64,000 nucleotides of DNA from CAVYUC01 sp963816685 (lineage in GTDB: Bacteria; Bacteroidota; Bacteroidia; Bacteroidales; Prolixibacteraceae). The notes beneath the pieces were generated by a model. That model made no database searches, had not been told where the DNA came from, and saw only the letters and a program-made list of their open reading frames with translations. Shown piece after piece: positions 16,193 through 24,831 of the stretch; within the stretch, counting starts at the first letter, position 1, and each line of letters begins with the position of its first letter. Location of the stretch: assembly GCA_963816685.1 (NCBI GenBank), contig CAWFMB010000014.1, forward strand, positions 682,001 to 746,000, in the 5' to 3' direction. The position numbers were made by a program, and so were the translations under genes.

Positions 16193-17248
16193 ATGGAATT
16201 TAAAGCTAAAGACATTGCCGCATTCCTGAATGGAGAAATAGTTGGTGACGGCACTGTCAGTATTTCCGGTGTATCAAAGATAGAAGAAGGAAAATCAGGT
16301 ACTCTTTCATTTCTCTCCAATCCAAAATATGAAAGTTTTATTTACGAAACCAATGCATCTGTAGTATTGGTGAATAAAAACTTTGTTCCCCGCGCAAAAG
16401 TTAAACCCACACTTATTAAAGTTGAAGATGCCTACCAGGCTTTTGCTTCACTGCTTGAAATGTACATGCAGGCAAAAGTGAAAATCAAAAAAGGAATTGA
16501 ACAGCCAAGTTTTATTGATGAATCGGCCTCTTTTGGCGAGGATGTTTATGTAGGTGCTTTTGTTTATGCAGGCAAAAATGTGAAAGTCGGGTATGGGGTA
16601 AAATTATATCCGCAGGTATATCTTGGCGATAATGTTGTTATTGGTAATAATACGATATTGTATGCAGGTGTAAAAATTTATGAAGATTCGGTAGTTGGCA
16701 GCAATTGCATACTTCATGCAGGCGCTGTTATTGGCTCCGATGGATTTGGATTTGCACCGCAACCTGATGGTACTTATCAGAAAATCCCGCAGATAGGGAA
16801 TGTAATACTTGAAGATAATGTTGAAATTGGTGCAAACACTACTTTGGATTGCGGCACTTTTGGTTCAACAATTATCCGCAAGGGAGCTAAAATTGATAAC
16901 CTTGTACAAATTGCCCATAACTGTGAAGTGGGTGAAAATACAGTTATTGCAGCACAATCCGGATTGGCAGGTACAACCCGCATCGGGAAGAACTGCCGGC
17001 TGGGCGGACAGGTTGGGCTTGCAGGGCACCTCACTATCGGCGATAATGTTAATATTGGTGCACAATCGGGTGTTTCAAAATCAGTAAAAAGTAATGAAAC
17101 AATATTAATGTCACCTGCATTTAATTATAAAGATGCTGTAAAAGCAGCAATCATTTTTAAAAACTTACCACAATTGCGCGACGAAGTTATACAACTCCAA
17201 AAAGCGGTTAAGTCATTAGCCGATAGCACATCAGCGTCATCAAAGTAA
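16193..17248 (+). CDS. lpxD: UDP-3-O-(3-hydroxyacyl)glucosamine N-acyltransferase LpxD
   Basis: Third enzyme of lipid A synthesis; adds the N-linked hydroxyacyl chain. The 351 residues comprise an N-terminal uridine-binding domain (with the FLSNPKYE segment), a long left-handed beta-helix of hexapeptide repeats (about residues 100-310), and a C-terminal helical tail. The catalytic His lies in the IAHNCEVG motif near residue 241, and an HAGAVIGSDGFGFAP block precedes it. It is packed 3 bases after the HD gene and 3 bases before lpxC/fabZ, strongly suggesting cotranscription. Confidence 0.96.
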   Translation: MEFKAKDIAAFLNGEIVGDGTVSISGVSKIEEGKSGTLSFLSNPKYESFIYETNASVVLVNKNFVPRAKVKPTLIKVEDAYQAFASLLEMYMQAKVKIKKGIEQPSFIDESASFGEDVYVGAFVYAGKNVKVGYGVKLYPQVYLGDNVVIGNNTILYAGVKIYEDSVVGSNCILHAGAVIGSDGFGFAPQPDGTYQKIPQIGNVILEDNVEIGANTTLDCGTFGSTIIRKGAKIDNLVQIAHNCEVGENTVIAAQSGLAGTTRIGKNCRLGGQVGLAGHLTIGDNVNIGAQSGVSKSVKSNETILMSPAFNYKDAVKAAIIFKNLPQLRDEVIQLQKAVKSLADSTSASSK

Positions 17249-17251
17249 AAT

Positions 17252-18646
17252 ATGGGTATGGTTGAAAAACAAAAAACACTTGCTAATTCTTTTAAAATTG
17301 AAGGAAAAGGATTACATACAGGAGTAAATGTAACCATGAATTTCCTTCCCGCACCTGAAAACCATGGTTTTAAGTTTAAACGTGTTGATCTCCCAAATCA
17401 GCCGGTTATTGATGCCGATGTTGATTTGGTAATCGATACTTCCCGGGGAACACTTCTCGAAAGCAACGGCGCCAGAATCGGAACAATCGAACATGCACTT
17501 GCCGCACTGGTGGGGATGGATCTCGATAATGTAATGATCGAAGTGGATAATGAAGAAGCGCCAATCGTTGACGGCAGTTCGAGATATTTTGTTGAAGCCA
17601 TCGAAAAAGCAGGAATTGCTGACCAGAATGCTGAACGTGAATACTTCGAAATAAAGAAGAAAATAAGAATCTCAGACGAAAAATCGGGTTCTGAAATTAT
17701 AGCACTTCCCGACGATGATTACCGGCTGAATGTTTTTATTTCATTCCAGTCCAGAGTATTGAACAATCAGTATGCAGCACTCGATACCATCCGTAATTTC
17801 AGAAAGGAAATTGCAAATTGCCGGACATTTGTGTTTTTGCATGAACTTGAATTCCTTCTCAAAAATAACCTCATTAAAGGTGGCGAACTCAATAATGCAA
17901 TTGTAATCATTGATAAGGAAATCGGCCAGGAGGAATTAAACCGGCTTGCTGATCTTTTTAATCATGAGCGGGTTGAAGTTAAGCCACAGGGCATTTTAAA
18001 TAATCTTGAGCTATACTTCGACAACGAATGTGCCCGCCACAAGCTGCTTGATGTAATCGGTGATTTGGCACTCTGCGGCAAGCGGATAAAAGGCCGGATA
18101 ATCGCTACAAAACCCGGACATGGCCCAAATACACTTTTTGCAAAAGCACTTAAAGAAGCTTACCTTGAATCGGAAGCAGGTCCACCGGATTATGATGTCG
18201 AAGCAGCACCTGTGTATGATGTAAATCAAATAAAGGATTTATTGCCACACCGCTATCCTTTTTTAATGGTCGATAAAATAATTTCAATGACCGATAAAGA
18301 AGTTATTGGAATAAAAAACATTACTGTAAACGAACCATTTTTCCAGGGTCATTTTCCAAACGAACCGGTTATGCCCGGAGTAATGCTTATTGAAGCGATG
18401 GCACAAACTGGTGGAATTCTTGTGCTTAGCGGATTGGAAGAAAAATATTCTACCTATTTTATCCGGATTGACAATGTTAAATTCCGAAAAAAAGTAGTCC
18501 CGGGCGATACCCTCCTTTTTAAAATAGTGTTAAATTCGCCAATCCGACGCGGTATTGCAACAATGAGAGGCGTTACTTATGTGGGAAGTAAAATAGTTGC
18601 CGAAGGTGAATTTATGGCACAAATTGTAAAACAAACTGAAAATTAG
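17252..18646 (+). CDS. lpxC/fabZ: Bifunctional UDP-3-O-acyl-N-acetylglucosamine deacetylase / 3-hydroxyacyl-ACP dehydratase
   Basis: A fusion of LpxC (lipid A committed step, zinc deacetylase) and FabZ (fatty-acid elongation dehydratase), characteristic of Bacteroidota. In the 464 residues, LpxC spans about 1-310, with the GLHTG start, the EHALAAL zinc histidine and HKLLDVIGDLALCG. FabZ spans about 325-460, with the catalytic HRYPFLMVD His near 334 and GHFPNEPVMPGV followed by EAMAQ. The fusion ties lipid A and fatty-acid supply to one transcript. An alternative in-frame ATG lies two codons downstream. Spacing to its neighbours is 3 and 9 bases. Confidence 0.96.
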   Translation: MGMVEKQKTLANSFKIEGKGLHTGVNVTMNFLPAPENHGFKFKRVDLPNQPVIDADVDLVIDTSRGTLLESNGARIGTIEHALAALVGMDLDNVMIEVDNEEAPIVDGSSRYFVEAIEKAGIADQNAEREYFEIKKKIRISDEKSGSEIIALPDDDYRLNVFISFQSRVLNNQYAALDTIRNFRKEIANCRTFVFLHELEFLLKNNLIKGGELNNAIVIIDKEIGQEELNRLADLFNHERVEVKPQGILNNLELYFDNECARHKLLDVIGDLALCGKRIKGRIIATKPGHGPNTLFAKALKEAYLESEAGPPDYDVEAAPVYDVNQIKDLLPHRYPFLMVDKIISMTDKEVIGIKNITVNEPFFQGHFPNEPVMPGVMLIEAMAQTGGILVLSGLEEKYSTYFIRIDNVKFRKKVVPGDTLLFKIVLNSPIRRGIATMRGVTYVGSKIVAEGEFMAQIVKQTEN

Positions 18647-18655
18647 TTCAGAAAT

Positions 18656-19438
18656 ATGAAACAACCATTATCTTATGTACATCCTGATGCAAAAGTCGCT
18701 GACAATGTTGTAATTGAACCTTTTGTGTCTGTAGACCAGGATGTTGTTATCGGAGAAGGGACTCGAATCGGTTCAAGTGTAACCATCCTTCCGGGAACAA
18801 GAATCGGAAAAAACTGCAATATATTTCCCGGCGCAGTCATAGGGGCTATTCCGCAGGATTTAAAGTTTAAAGGTGAATATTCGCAGGTTGTAATTGGCGA
18901 CAACAACACCATTCGTGAATTTGTTACAATTAACCGCGGAACAGCTTCAAAAGGTAAGACAATAATCGGCAACAACAATCTGATTATGGCTTATACTCAC
19001 GTGGCGCACGATTGTAAACTTGGTAATTACATCATCCTTGGAAACGGTACTCAGTTAGCAGGTGAAGTTATTGTTGATGACTGGGCAATTATTTCAGGAA
19101 TGACCGGAATCCACCAGTTTTGCAGAGTAGGAACACATGTAATGATTGGTGGAGGTTCACTGGTTCGTAAAGATGTACCACCTTTTATTAAAGCAAGCCG
19201 TGAACCGCTTTCATATGTTGGCATTAATTCTATCGGTTTGCGACGGAGGAATTATAACAATGAAAAAATCAGGGAAATACAGGATATTTACCGTTACATC
19301 TATCAAAAAGGATTAAATACTGCCCAGGCAGTTGATATCATTGAAGCAGAAATGCCTGCAAGCCAGGAAAGAGACGAAGTTTTGCTGTTTGTTAAAGATT
19401 CAAAACGTGGAATAATCAGGGGTTATTATCCCGATTAA
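18656..19438 (+). CDS. lpxA: Acyl-ACP--UDP-N-acetylglucosamine O-acyltransferase LpxA
   Basis: First enzyme of lipid A synthesis. The 260 residues form a left-handed beta-helix of hexapeptide repeats followed by a helical C-terminal domain (RRRNYNNEKIREIQ). The catalytic His is in the THVAHDCKLGN motif near residue 118, and the GGGSLVRKDVPPF block matches the family. It is the last gene of the HD-lpxD-lpxC/fabZ-lpxA unit and is followed within 25 bases by a strong terminator. Confidence 0.96.
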   Translation: MKQPLSYVHPDAKVADNVVIEPFVSVDQDVVIGEGTRIGSSVTILPGTRIGKNCNIFPGAVIGAIPQDLKFKGEYSQVVIGDNNTIREFVTINRGTASKGKTIIGNNNLIMAYTHVAHDCKLGNYIILGNGTQLAGEVIVDDWAIISGMTGIHQFCRVGTHVMIGGGSLVRKDVPPFIKASREPLSYVGINSIGLRRRNYNNEKIREIQDIYRYIYQKGLNTAQAVDIIEAEMPASQERDEVLLFVKDSKRGIIRGYYPD

Positions 19439-19461
19439 ACATGGAGAAAATTATAATTTTA

Positions 19462-19494
19462 AAAAAAGGCTGTCTTGAAAAGGCGGCCTTTTTT
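19462..19494 (+). terminator. Terminator of the lipid A operon
   Basis: AAAAAAGGCTGTC (19462-19474) pairs with GGCGGCCTTTTTT (19482-19494), with two G-T wobbles, around a 7-base loop, ending in a T run. It lies 24 bases after the lpxA stop. Confidence 0.85.
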
Positions 19495-19499
19495 ATTAT

Positions 19500-19860
19500 G
19501 TGCCAGGTATGGTAAACAAACCTGTTGTTGAATTGCACTGCCGGATCAGGCGAAAGACGCGCGGCTGTGAATCCGGATTGAAGGCTGATGGCAGATTTCA
19601 CACGTAAGTCCAAAGAGGGATGATTGCCGGAGGCAAATTTCTGTGTCGGTGAAGATAAAGCATCGGGGGCATTTCCTGTGGAACCGGATTAACTGACAAA
19701 TCAAAATTTGGAAAACGCCACCGGAATGAAAATCATCCAACCGGATCACCCGGAGCAATTCAGGATGCTTTAAAATGATCTTGTTTTCACCTGATTTGCA
19801 AACCAACAGGATGTACAGGAGATATACCAGGGAAATACCTTCTTCATAGATTATTCATAC
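19500..19860. other. Non-coding region of unknown origin, GC-richer than its surroundings
   Basis: This stretch lies between the lipid A terminator and the phased-repeat block. Its base composition is visibly richer in G and C, with several CCGGA/CCGGAT words (near 19540, 19576, 19685, 19719, 19740 and 19758) and a small hairpin (TTGCC/GGCAA near 19625-19637). Two minus-strand open frames (up to 86 codons) cover it, but they have no start context and no recognisable protein. It could be a decayed gene, an RNA, or a mobile-element remnant. Confidence 0.35.
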
Positions 19861-19879
19861 TTAACTTATACTTTATTCG

Positions 19880-19964
19880 TATTAAAGTCATATTAAATTC
19901 GATTATAACCGAATTTAGTACGACTTTACTACGACTTTAGTACGACTTTAGTATGACTTTAATA
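19880..19964. repeat. Nested inverted repeats with four 11-bp tandem repeats
   Basis: Four tandem units of 11 bp, consensus (G/C)TACGACTTTA, occupy 19918-19961: GTACGACTTTA, CTACGACTTTA, GTACGACTTTA and GTATGACTTTA. A perfect 13-bp inverted repeat (TATTAAAGTCATA at 19880-19892 and TATGACTTTAATA at 19952-19964) brackets them, and an 8-bp inverted repeat (TAAATTCG at 19894-19901, CGAATTTA at 19910-19917) is nested inside. The 11-base period is close to one helical turn, so the same DNA face is shown repeatedly, as in operator arrays. It lies 180 bases upstream of the GH16 gene. Confidence 0.7.
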
Positions 19965-20145
19965 TAGCATTGTACAGGTTTTGGGATGTTGTTAATACAT
20001 CATGTACACCTGGTTTTTCAAATTTTGAGAAAAACTTATTCCTGTAGATTGGGTTATCCGGTTGGTATTATCAGGAATCATTCGGGTGCAAACAATGAAA
20101 CAATTTTCTTGTTTCTTTTAATGGAATGAATATGATAGTTTTAGC

Positions 20146-21234
20146 ATGTTAAAGTCATTTTTGTCAATTGCAATGAGTTTTCTGATTGTAAATTTTTCTT
20201 TTTCACAGGAAAATAATCGTCTTTCAAATCCTGATTACATGTGGACAAGTTTATATGAAGAATTTGATTCTTCCATCTTAAACAGAGAAACCTGGAGGGT
20301 ATCGGCATCGGAAAGTCGCGAAAATGGTTTATTCATCTGGGCCGACAGTTCAGTGACTGTAAACCAGAAAGATGGAAATCTTGAGTTGTCAATGGTAAGA
20401 CATTCAGGATTTAAAGCGGTTAACTGGGCAGGTGAAACAATTTCTTCAAATTTTATTGCAGGTCAAATTGCTACAAAAGCCTATTTTTCATATGGTATCT
20501 TTGAATGCAACGCAACATTTGCACACAAAAATGGTTCGTTTCCTGCTTTTTGGCTTTACAATGATTACATGTGTGATGAAACCGCCCGGACAGAAATTGA
20601 CATCGTTGAATTAAAGCGGAATTTTATTTCATCAACCTTAGACAATACAGTTTGGTATTATCCACTGGAATGTTTGCCGGCTGAAGCAAAAAATGTTAAA
20701 ACTACAGGATTTATTAACTGGAACAAGCCGCACACCTTTAAGTGCATCTGGAATCCCGAAAAAATAGAATACTGGATGGATGAAAGAAAACTGCATGAAG
20801 TAATAAATGATGGACAAAACTGGTATCCAAAACTTCCGCGGCATGTTATTTTAAGTCAGCAGCTGGTTCGTTTTGGCTGGCTCGATCCACGCATGGACAG
20901 GATTGAAACTCCGCAAACATCCTATTTTCACTGGGTAAAAGTAAGGGAATATTTTCTTGCTCCCGAAATCAGTTTATCCGGTTCATGGATTTATTCTGAA
21001 GGTTCAGCAACACTTGACGTGGATTCGCTGGCTGATAGTATTACATGGAAACTGTCACCGGAAAACCTGTTTGAAACTACCGTCAGCGGGAAAGGTGCAA
21101 CTGTGAAATTTAAAATAGTACCTTCAGCAATCGGGCAGGGGAAAGTTACTTTCAGCTTTAAAATGCCGGATGGTGAAACTTTTGAGGTGGAGAGAATTTT
21201 TGATGTTGGCAAACCGGGCCCCTCCGGACTTTAG
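20146..21234 (+). CDS. Secreted glycoside hydrolase family 16 protein
   Basis: A 362-residue exported enzyme with an N-terminal signal peptide (about residues 1-20, ending in Ser-Phe-Ser-Gln). A GH16 beta-jelly-roll spans about residues 30-270. The catalytic EIDIVE motif is present at Glu150-Asp152-Glu155, in the family pattern E-x-D-x-x-E, so it is likely active. GH16 enzymes cut beta-glucans, agars, carrageenans or related polymers; the exact substrate cannot be read from the sequence. The C-terminal 80 residues form a separate beta-rich region of unknown role. It stands alone, with no SusC/D pair nearby, and is convergent with thiL. The phased repeat block upstream is a candidate control region. 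Confidence 0.85.
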   Translation: MLKSFLSIAMSFLIVNFSFSQENNRLSNPDYMWTSLYEEFDSSILNRETWRVSASESRENGLFIWADSSVTVNQKDGNLELSMVRHSGFKAVNWAGETISSNFIAGQIATKAYFSYGIFECNATFAHKNGSFPAFWLYNDYMCDETARTEIDIVELKRNFISSTLDNTVWYYPLECLPAEAKNVKTTGFINWNKPHTFKCIWNPEKIEYWMDERKLHEVINDGQNWYPKLPRHVILSQQLVRFGWLDPRMDRIETPQTSYFHWVKVREYFLAPEISLSGSWIYSEGSATLDVDSLADSITWKLSPENLFETTVSGKGATVKFKIVPSAIGQGKVTFSFKMPDGETFEVERIFDVGKPGPSGL

Positions 21235-21238
21235 TATT

Positions 21239-22282
21239 TTACTTTACATTGTGGTGATTCCAACCCTGTGCCCATAATTCAATGGCCGAACCTCCGGCGG
21301 TAATTAAATTCGTACCTTCTTTTTCCTCCGTCATGTGGCCGATAATTGTAAAATCGGGATCATTTTTAATTTTTTCGTAATCGCTTAGTGGCAATGTAAA
21401 CAGCAGTTCATAGTCTTCGCCTCCGTTTAATGCGGCAACCAGGGGATTGATACTCATTTCTTCTGCCATTTTTCTTGTCTGGTTGTCCAGCGGAATTTTA
21501 TCTTCATATAAATTACAACCGGTTTTTGAACTTTTACACAGGTGCATAATTTCTGAAGATAATCCGTCTGAAATGTCAATCATTGACGTGGGTTTAATGT
21601 TTGCTTTTCGAAAGGCAGAAACAATATCAGCCCGTGCTTCGGGTTTAAGTTGGCGGCCAAGAATATAATCATAACCTTCGAGTTTGGGTTGCATCTGATT
21701 GTTTACTTTGAATACTTCGTTTTCTCGTTCGAGCAACTGAAGTCCCATGTATGCGCCGCCCAAATCTCCTGTTACACAAAGCAGATCGTTTGGTTTGGCG
21801 CCGCTGCGGTAAACGAGATCATCTTTTTCAGCATCTCCAATAACGCTGATACTGATGGTAAGTCCGGTGAGCGAGCTGGTTGTATCGCCACCAACCAAAT
21901 CAACATTGTACTTTTCGCAGGCAAGGTGAATTCCCTCATAAAGTTCTTCCACTGCTTCCACTGAAAACTTTCCCGACAAAGCAATACTTACCGCGATTTG
22001 CCGCGGAACTGCATTCATTGCACATATATCAGAAAGGTTGACAATCACTGCTTTATAACCCAGATGTTTGAGTGGTACATACATGAGGTTGAAATGTACT
22101 CCTTCCGTTAGTAAATCGGTAGAAAAAACAACACATTTATTTTTATAATCAAACACAGCCGCATCATCACCAACACCTTTCACGGTACTTTCATTTATTA
22201 TTTTGATGTTTTTAGTCAGCCGTTCGATGAGCCCGAATTCGCCCAATTCTGCAATTGCTGTTTTTTTGTTTTCTATGTTCAT
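21239..22282 (-). CDS. thiL: Thiamine-monophosphate kinase ThiL
   Basis: Phosphorylates thiamine monophosphate to the active cofactor thiamine diphosphate. The 347 residues show the AIR-synthase/ThiL fold: an N-terminal GVGDDAAVFDYKN motif (Mg/ATP-binding acidic loop), VNLSDICAMNAVPR, GGDTTSS and the late IDISDGLSSEI and GGEDYELLF motifs. No other thiamine genes and no TPP riboswitch-like element are apparent in the 220 bases upstream, so regulation is unclear. It stops 4 bases from the end of the convergent GH16 gene, leaving no room for a terminator between them. Confidence 0.95.
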   Translation of the reverse strand: MNIENKKTAIAELGEFGLIERLTKNIKIINESTVKGVGDDAAVFDYKNKCVVFSTDLLTEGVHFNLMYVPLKHLGYKAVIVNLSDICAMNAVPRQIAVSIALSGKFSVEAVEELYEGIHLACEKYNVDLVGGDTTSSLTGLTISISVIGDAEKDDLVYRSGAKPNDLLCVTGDLGGAYMGLQLLERENEVFKVNNQMQPKLEGYDYILGRQLKPEARADIVSAFRKANIKPTSMIDISDGLSSEIMHLCKSSKTGCNLYEDKIPLDNQTRKMAEEMSINPLVAALNGGEDYELLFTLPLSDYEKIKNDPDFTIIGHMTEEKEGTNLITAGGSAIELWAQGWNHHNVK

Positions 22283-22437
22283 TTTGTTGTGTTATTTTCT
22301 GTTTTTACTGCAGGAATTTACCCCTGTTCCAGGTCCTCAAAACATGAAGTTTAGCCGGTCAGGCTTATTTCTTTGTTAATTAAAGACCAAATGGTGTTAT
22401 TTATGTTGATGCCGGGACAAAATTACCTATAGTTTTA

Positions 22438-22445
22438 TATCTTTG
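22438..22445 (+). promoter_or_regulatory. -7 box TATCTTTG upstream of sufB
   Basis: An exact TAnnTTTG match about 60 bases before the sufB ATG, giving an ordinary-length leader. No TTTG is visible 17-23 bases upstream. Confidence 0.5.
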
Positions 22446-22505
22446 CAATTAATTTTTAAACAGTCCAATTTGAGGATTGTTGTTATTGAACAAGGACTAT
22501 AAAAT

Positions 22506-23951
22506 ATGGAAGACCAAAATAAAATATTATCCGAAGTAACACAAGGCGAATATAAATATGGTTTTTTCTCTGATATTGAAACCGATGTTTTGGAGAGAGG
22601 GCTTGATGAAGGTGTTGTGCGAACAATTTCGGAAAAGAAAAATGAACCCGGATTTATGCTGGAGTTCAGGCTGGATGCTTTCAGAAAGTGGCAAAAAATG
22701 AAGCTGCCAAACTGGGCATATTTAAAAATCCCGCCAATCGATTTTCAGGATATCAGTTATTATGCTGCGCCAAAGAAAAAGCCGCAGTACGAAAGTCTGG
22801 ATCAGGTTGATCCGGAATTACTTGAAACCTTCAACAAACTTGGAATTCCGCTCGAAGAACAGAAGCATCTGGCGGGAGTAGCAGTTGATGCGGTAATCGA
22901 CAGCGTTTCAGTAAAAACAACGTTTAAGGAAGTTTTGGCGGAGCAGGGAATTATTTTTTGCTCATTTAGCGAAGCTTTGCAAAAACATCCCGACCTGGTA
23001 AGAAAATATTTGGGACAGTCTGTTCCGGTAGCCGATAATTTCTTTGCAGCACTGAATTCTGCTGTTTTCAGCGACGGTTCGTTTTGCTATGTTCCGAAAG
23101 GAGTACGTTGCCCAATGGAATTATCGACATATTTCAGAATAAACTCTGCGAATACAGGTCAGTTTGAACGGACCCTGATTATCGCAGATGACGACAGTTA
23201 CGTAAGTTATCTCGAAGGTTGCACCGCTCCAATGCGCGACGAAAACCAGCTGCACGCTGCAGTAGTAGAAATTATAGCACTTGATCGTGCCGAAGTGAAA
23301 TATTCAACGGTACAAAACTGGTATCCCGGCGATAAGAAGGGAAAAGGCGGAGTATACAATTTCGTTACAAAACGTGGAGTTTGCAGGGGAGTTTCATCTA
23401 AAATCAGCTGGACACAGGTGGAAACCGGTTCGGCAATTACCTGGAAATATCCAAGCTGCATTTTACTTGGCGACAATTCAATCGGGGAATTTAATTCAGT
23501 GGCGGTAACCAATAACCACCAGCAGGCTGATACTGGTTCAAAAATGATTCACATTGGCAAAAACACGAAAAGCACCATTATTTCAAAAGGAATTTCGGCT
23601 GGTGAAAGCGACAATTCGTACAGAGGGCTTGTAAAAGTTATGCCTGGTGCAACCAATTCGCGCAATTTTTCGCAGTGCGATTCGCTGCTGCTCAACGATA
23701 CCTGTGGTGCCCACACATTCCCTTACATTGAAGTGGGAAACAAATCATCAATTGTTGAACATGAAGCTACTACTTCGAAGATTGGCGAAGATCAGATATT
23801 TTACTGTAATCAGCGTGGAATCGATACCGAAAAAGCAATTGGAATGATTGTTAACGGTTATGCAAAGGAAGTACTAAATAAGCTGCCGATGGAATTTGCA
23901 GTTGAAGCCCAAAAGTTGCTTCAAATAAGCCTGGAAGGAAGTGTTGGTTAA
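22506..23951 (+). CDS. sufB: Fe-S cluster assembly scaffold SufB
   Basis: The core scaffold of the SUF iron-sulfur assembly complex (SufBC2D), where clusters are built from sulfur delivered by SufS/SufE. The 481 residues match the family length, with the conserved YVPKGVRCPMELSTYFRIN segment in the middle, the YLEGCTAP motif and a C-terminal EHEATTSKIGEDQIFYC block containing the ligand cysteine region. First gene of the sufB-C-D-S-E-T cluster. An unusually long 126-base spacer separates it from sufC. Confidence 0.97.
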   Translation: MEDQNKILSEVTQGEYKYGFFSDIETDVLERGLDEGVVRTISEKKNEPGFMLEFRLDAFRKWQKMKLPNWAYLKIPPIDFQDISYYAAPKKKPQYESLDQVDPELLETFNKLGIPLEEQKHLAGVAVDAVIDSVSVKTTFKEVLAEQGIIFCSFSEALQKHPDLVRKYLGQSVPVADNFFAALNSAVFSDGSFCYVPKGVRCPMELSTYFRINSANTGQFERTLIIADDDSYVSYLEGCTAPMRDENQLHAAVVEIIALDRAEVKYSTVQNWYPGDKKGKGGVYNFVTKRGVCRGVSSKISWTQVETGSAITWKYPSCILLGDNSIGEFNSVAVTNNHQQADTGSKMIHIGKNTKSTIISKGISAGESDNSYRGLVKVMPGATNSRNFSQCDSLLLNDTCGAHTFPYIEVGNKSSIVEHEATTSKIGEDQIFYCNQRGIDTEKAIGMIVNGYAKEVLNKLPMEFAVEAQKLLQISLEGSVG

Positions 23952-24077
23952 AGTACCCCCGGCTTTCTTCAAAGGAAGATGCAGGATTAAAAATATAAAA
24001 CTGAGTAAAGTAAATATTGACAACTAAAAAAATGCCTTTTCCTTTTCCGTTTTGGAAAAGAGGGCTAATATAAAATT
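23952..24077 (+). other. 126-base sufB-sufC spacer with a small hairpin
   Basis: The spacer contains CTTTTCC-N5-GGAAAAG (7-bp stem, about 24043-24061). This may partially terminate or stabilise mRNA, separating sufB from sufC expression. No coding frame is apparent. Confidence 0.35.
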
Positions 24078-24830
24078 ATGCTGACAATTAAAGATTTATA
24101 TGCTTCGGTAGAGGGAATGGAAATTCTTAAAGGGATTAACCTTGAAATTAAACCGGGCGAAGTTCATGCGATTATGGGACCAAATGGTTCCGGGAAAAGT
24201 ACACTTGCAAATGTATTGACCGGAAAGGAAGGATATGAAGTTACTGCAGGTGAAATTACGTACGAAGGTGAAGATTTGCTCGAAATGGCTCCCGAAGAGA
24301 GAGCCCAAAGGGGAATGTTTCTCAGCTTTCAGTATCCCGTTGAAATTCCGGGAGTTCCGATGGTTAACTTTTTAAAGACTGCCGTTAATGAACACAGGAA
24401 ATTCAGGGGCGAAAAAGAGCTTACTGCAGGTGAGTTTCTGAAACTGATGCGCGAGAAAAAGGAGATGATAGAAATGGATACCCAATTAACGAACCGTTCT
24501 GTAAATGAAGGTTTTTCCGGTGGTGAAAAGAAGAAGAATGAAATTTTTCAGATGGCCCTTTTGGAGCCAAAACTCGCCATTCTGGATGAAACAGATTCCG
24601 GCCTCGATATCGATGCATTAAAAATTGTGGCAAAAGGTGTAAATGCACTTAAAACACCAGATAATGCAACCATCGTAATAACGCATTATCAACGTCTCCT
24701 TGAGTATATTGTACCCGATTTTGTACATGTACTGAATAAAGGAAAAATTGTAAAATCATCCGGAAAAGAACTTGCCCTCGAACTTGAGGAAAAAGGATAC
24801 GACTGGATTAAACAAGAAAACGGACAATAA
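24078..24830 (+). CDS. sufC: Fe-S cluster assembly ATPase SufC
   Basis: The ABC-type ATPase that drives conformational changes in the SufBCD scaffold. The 250 residues have a full ABC signature: Walker A GPNGSGKST near residues 34-42, the family signature FSGGEKKKNEI near 147-157, Walker B LAILDETDSGLD near 170-180 and the H-loop ITHYQRLL. Its stop codon is one base from the sufD start codon, so the two are probably translationally linked. Confidence 0.97.
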   Translation: MLTIKDLYASVEGMEILKGINLEIKPGEVHAIMGPNGSGKSTLANVLTGKEGYEVTAGEITYEGEDLLEMAPEERAQRGMFLSFQYPVEIPGVPMVNFLKTAVNEHRKFRGEKELTAGEFLKLMREKKEMIEMDTQLTNRSVNEGFSGGEKKKNEIFQMALLEPKLAILDETDSGLDIDALKIVAKGVNALKTPDNATIVITHYQRLLEYIVPDFVHVLNKGKIVKSSGKELALELEEKGYDWIKQENGQ

Positions 24831-24831
24831 A

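Noticed and set aside
19546..19806. An 86-codon minus-strand open frame in the gap between lpxA and the GH16 gene
   Set aside because: No supporting start context, no recognisable protein features, and the opposite-strand composition suggests it is a chance frame in a GC-richer patch.
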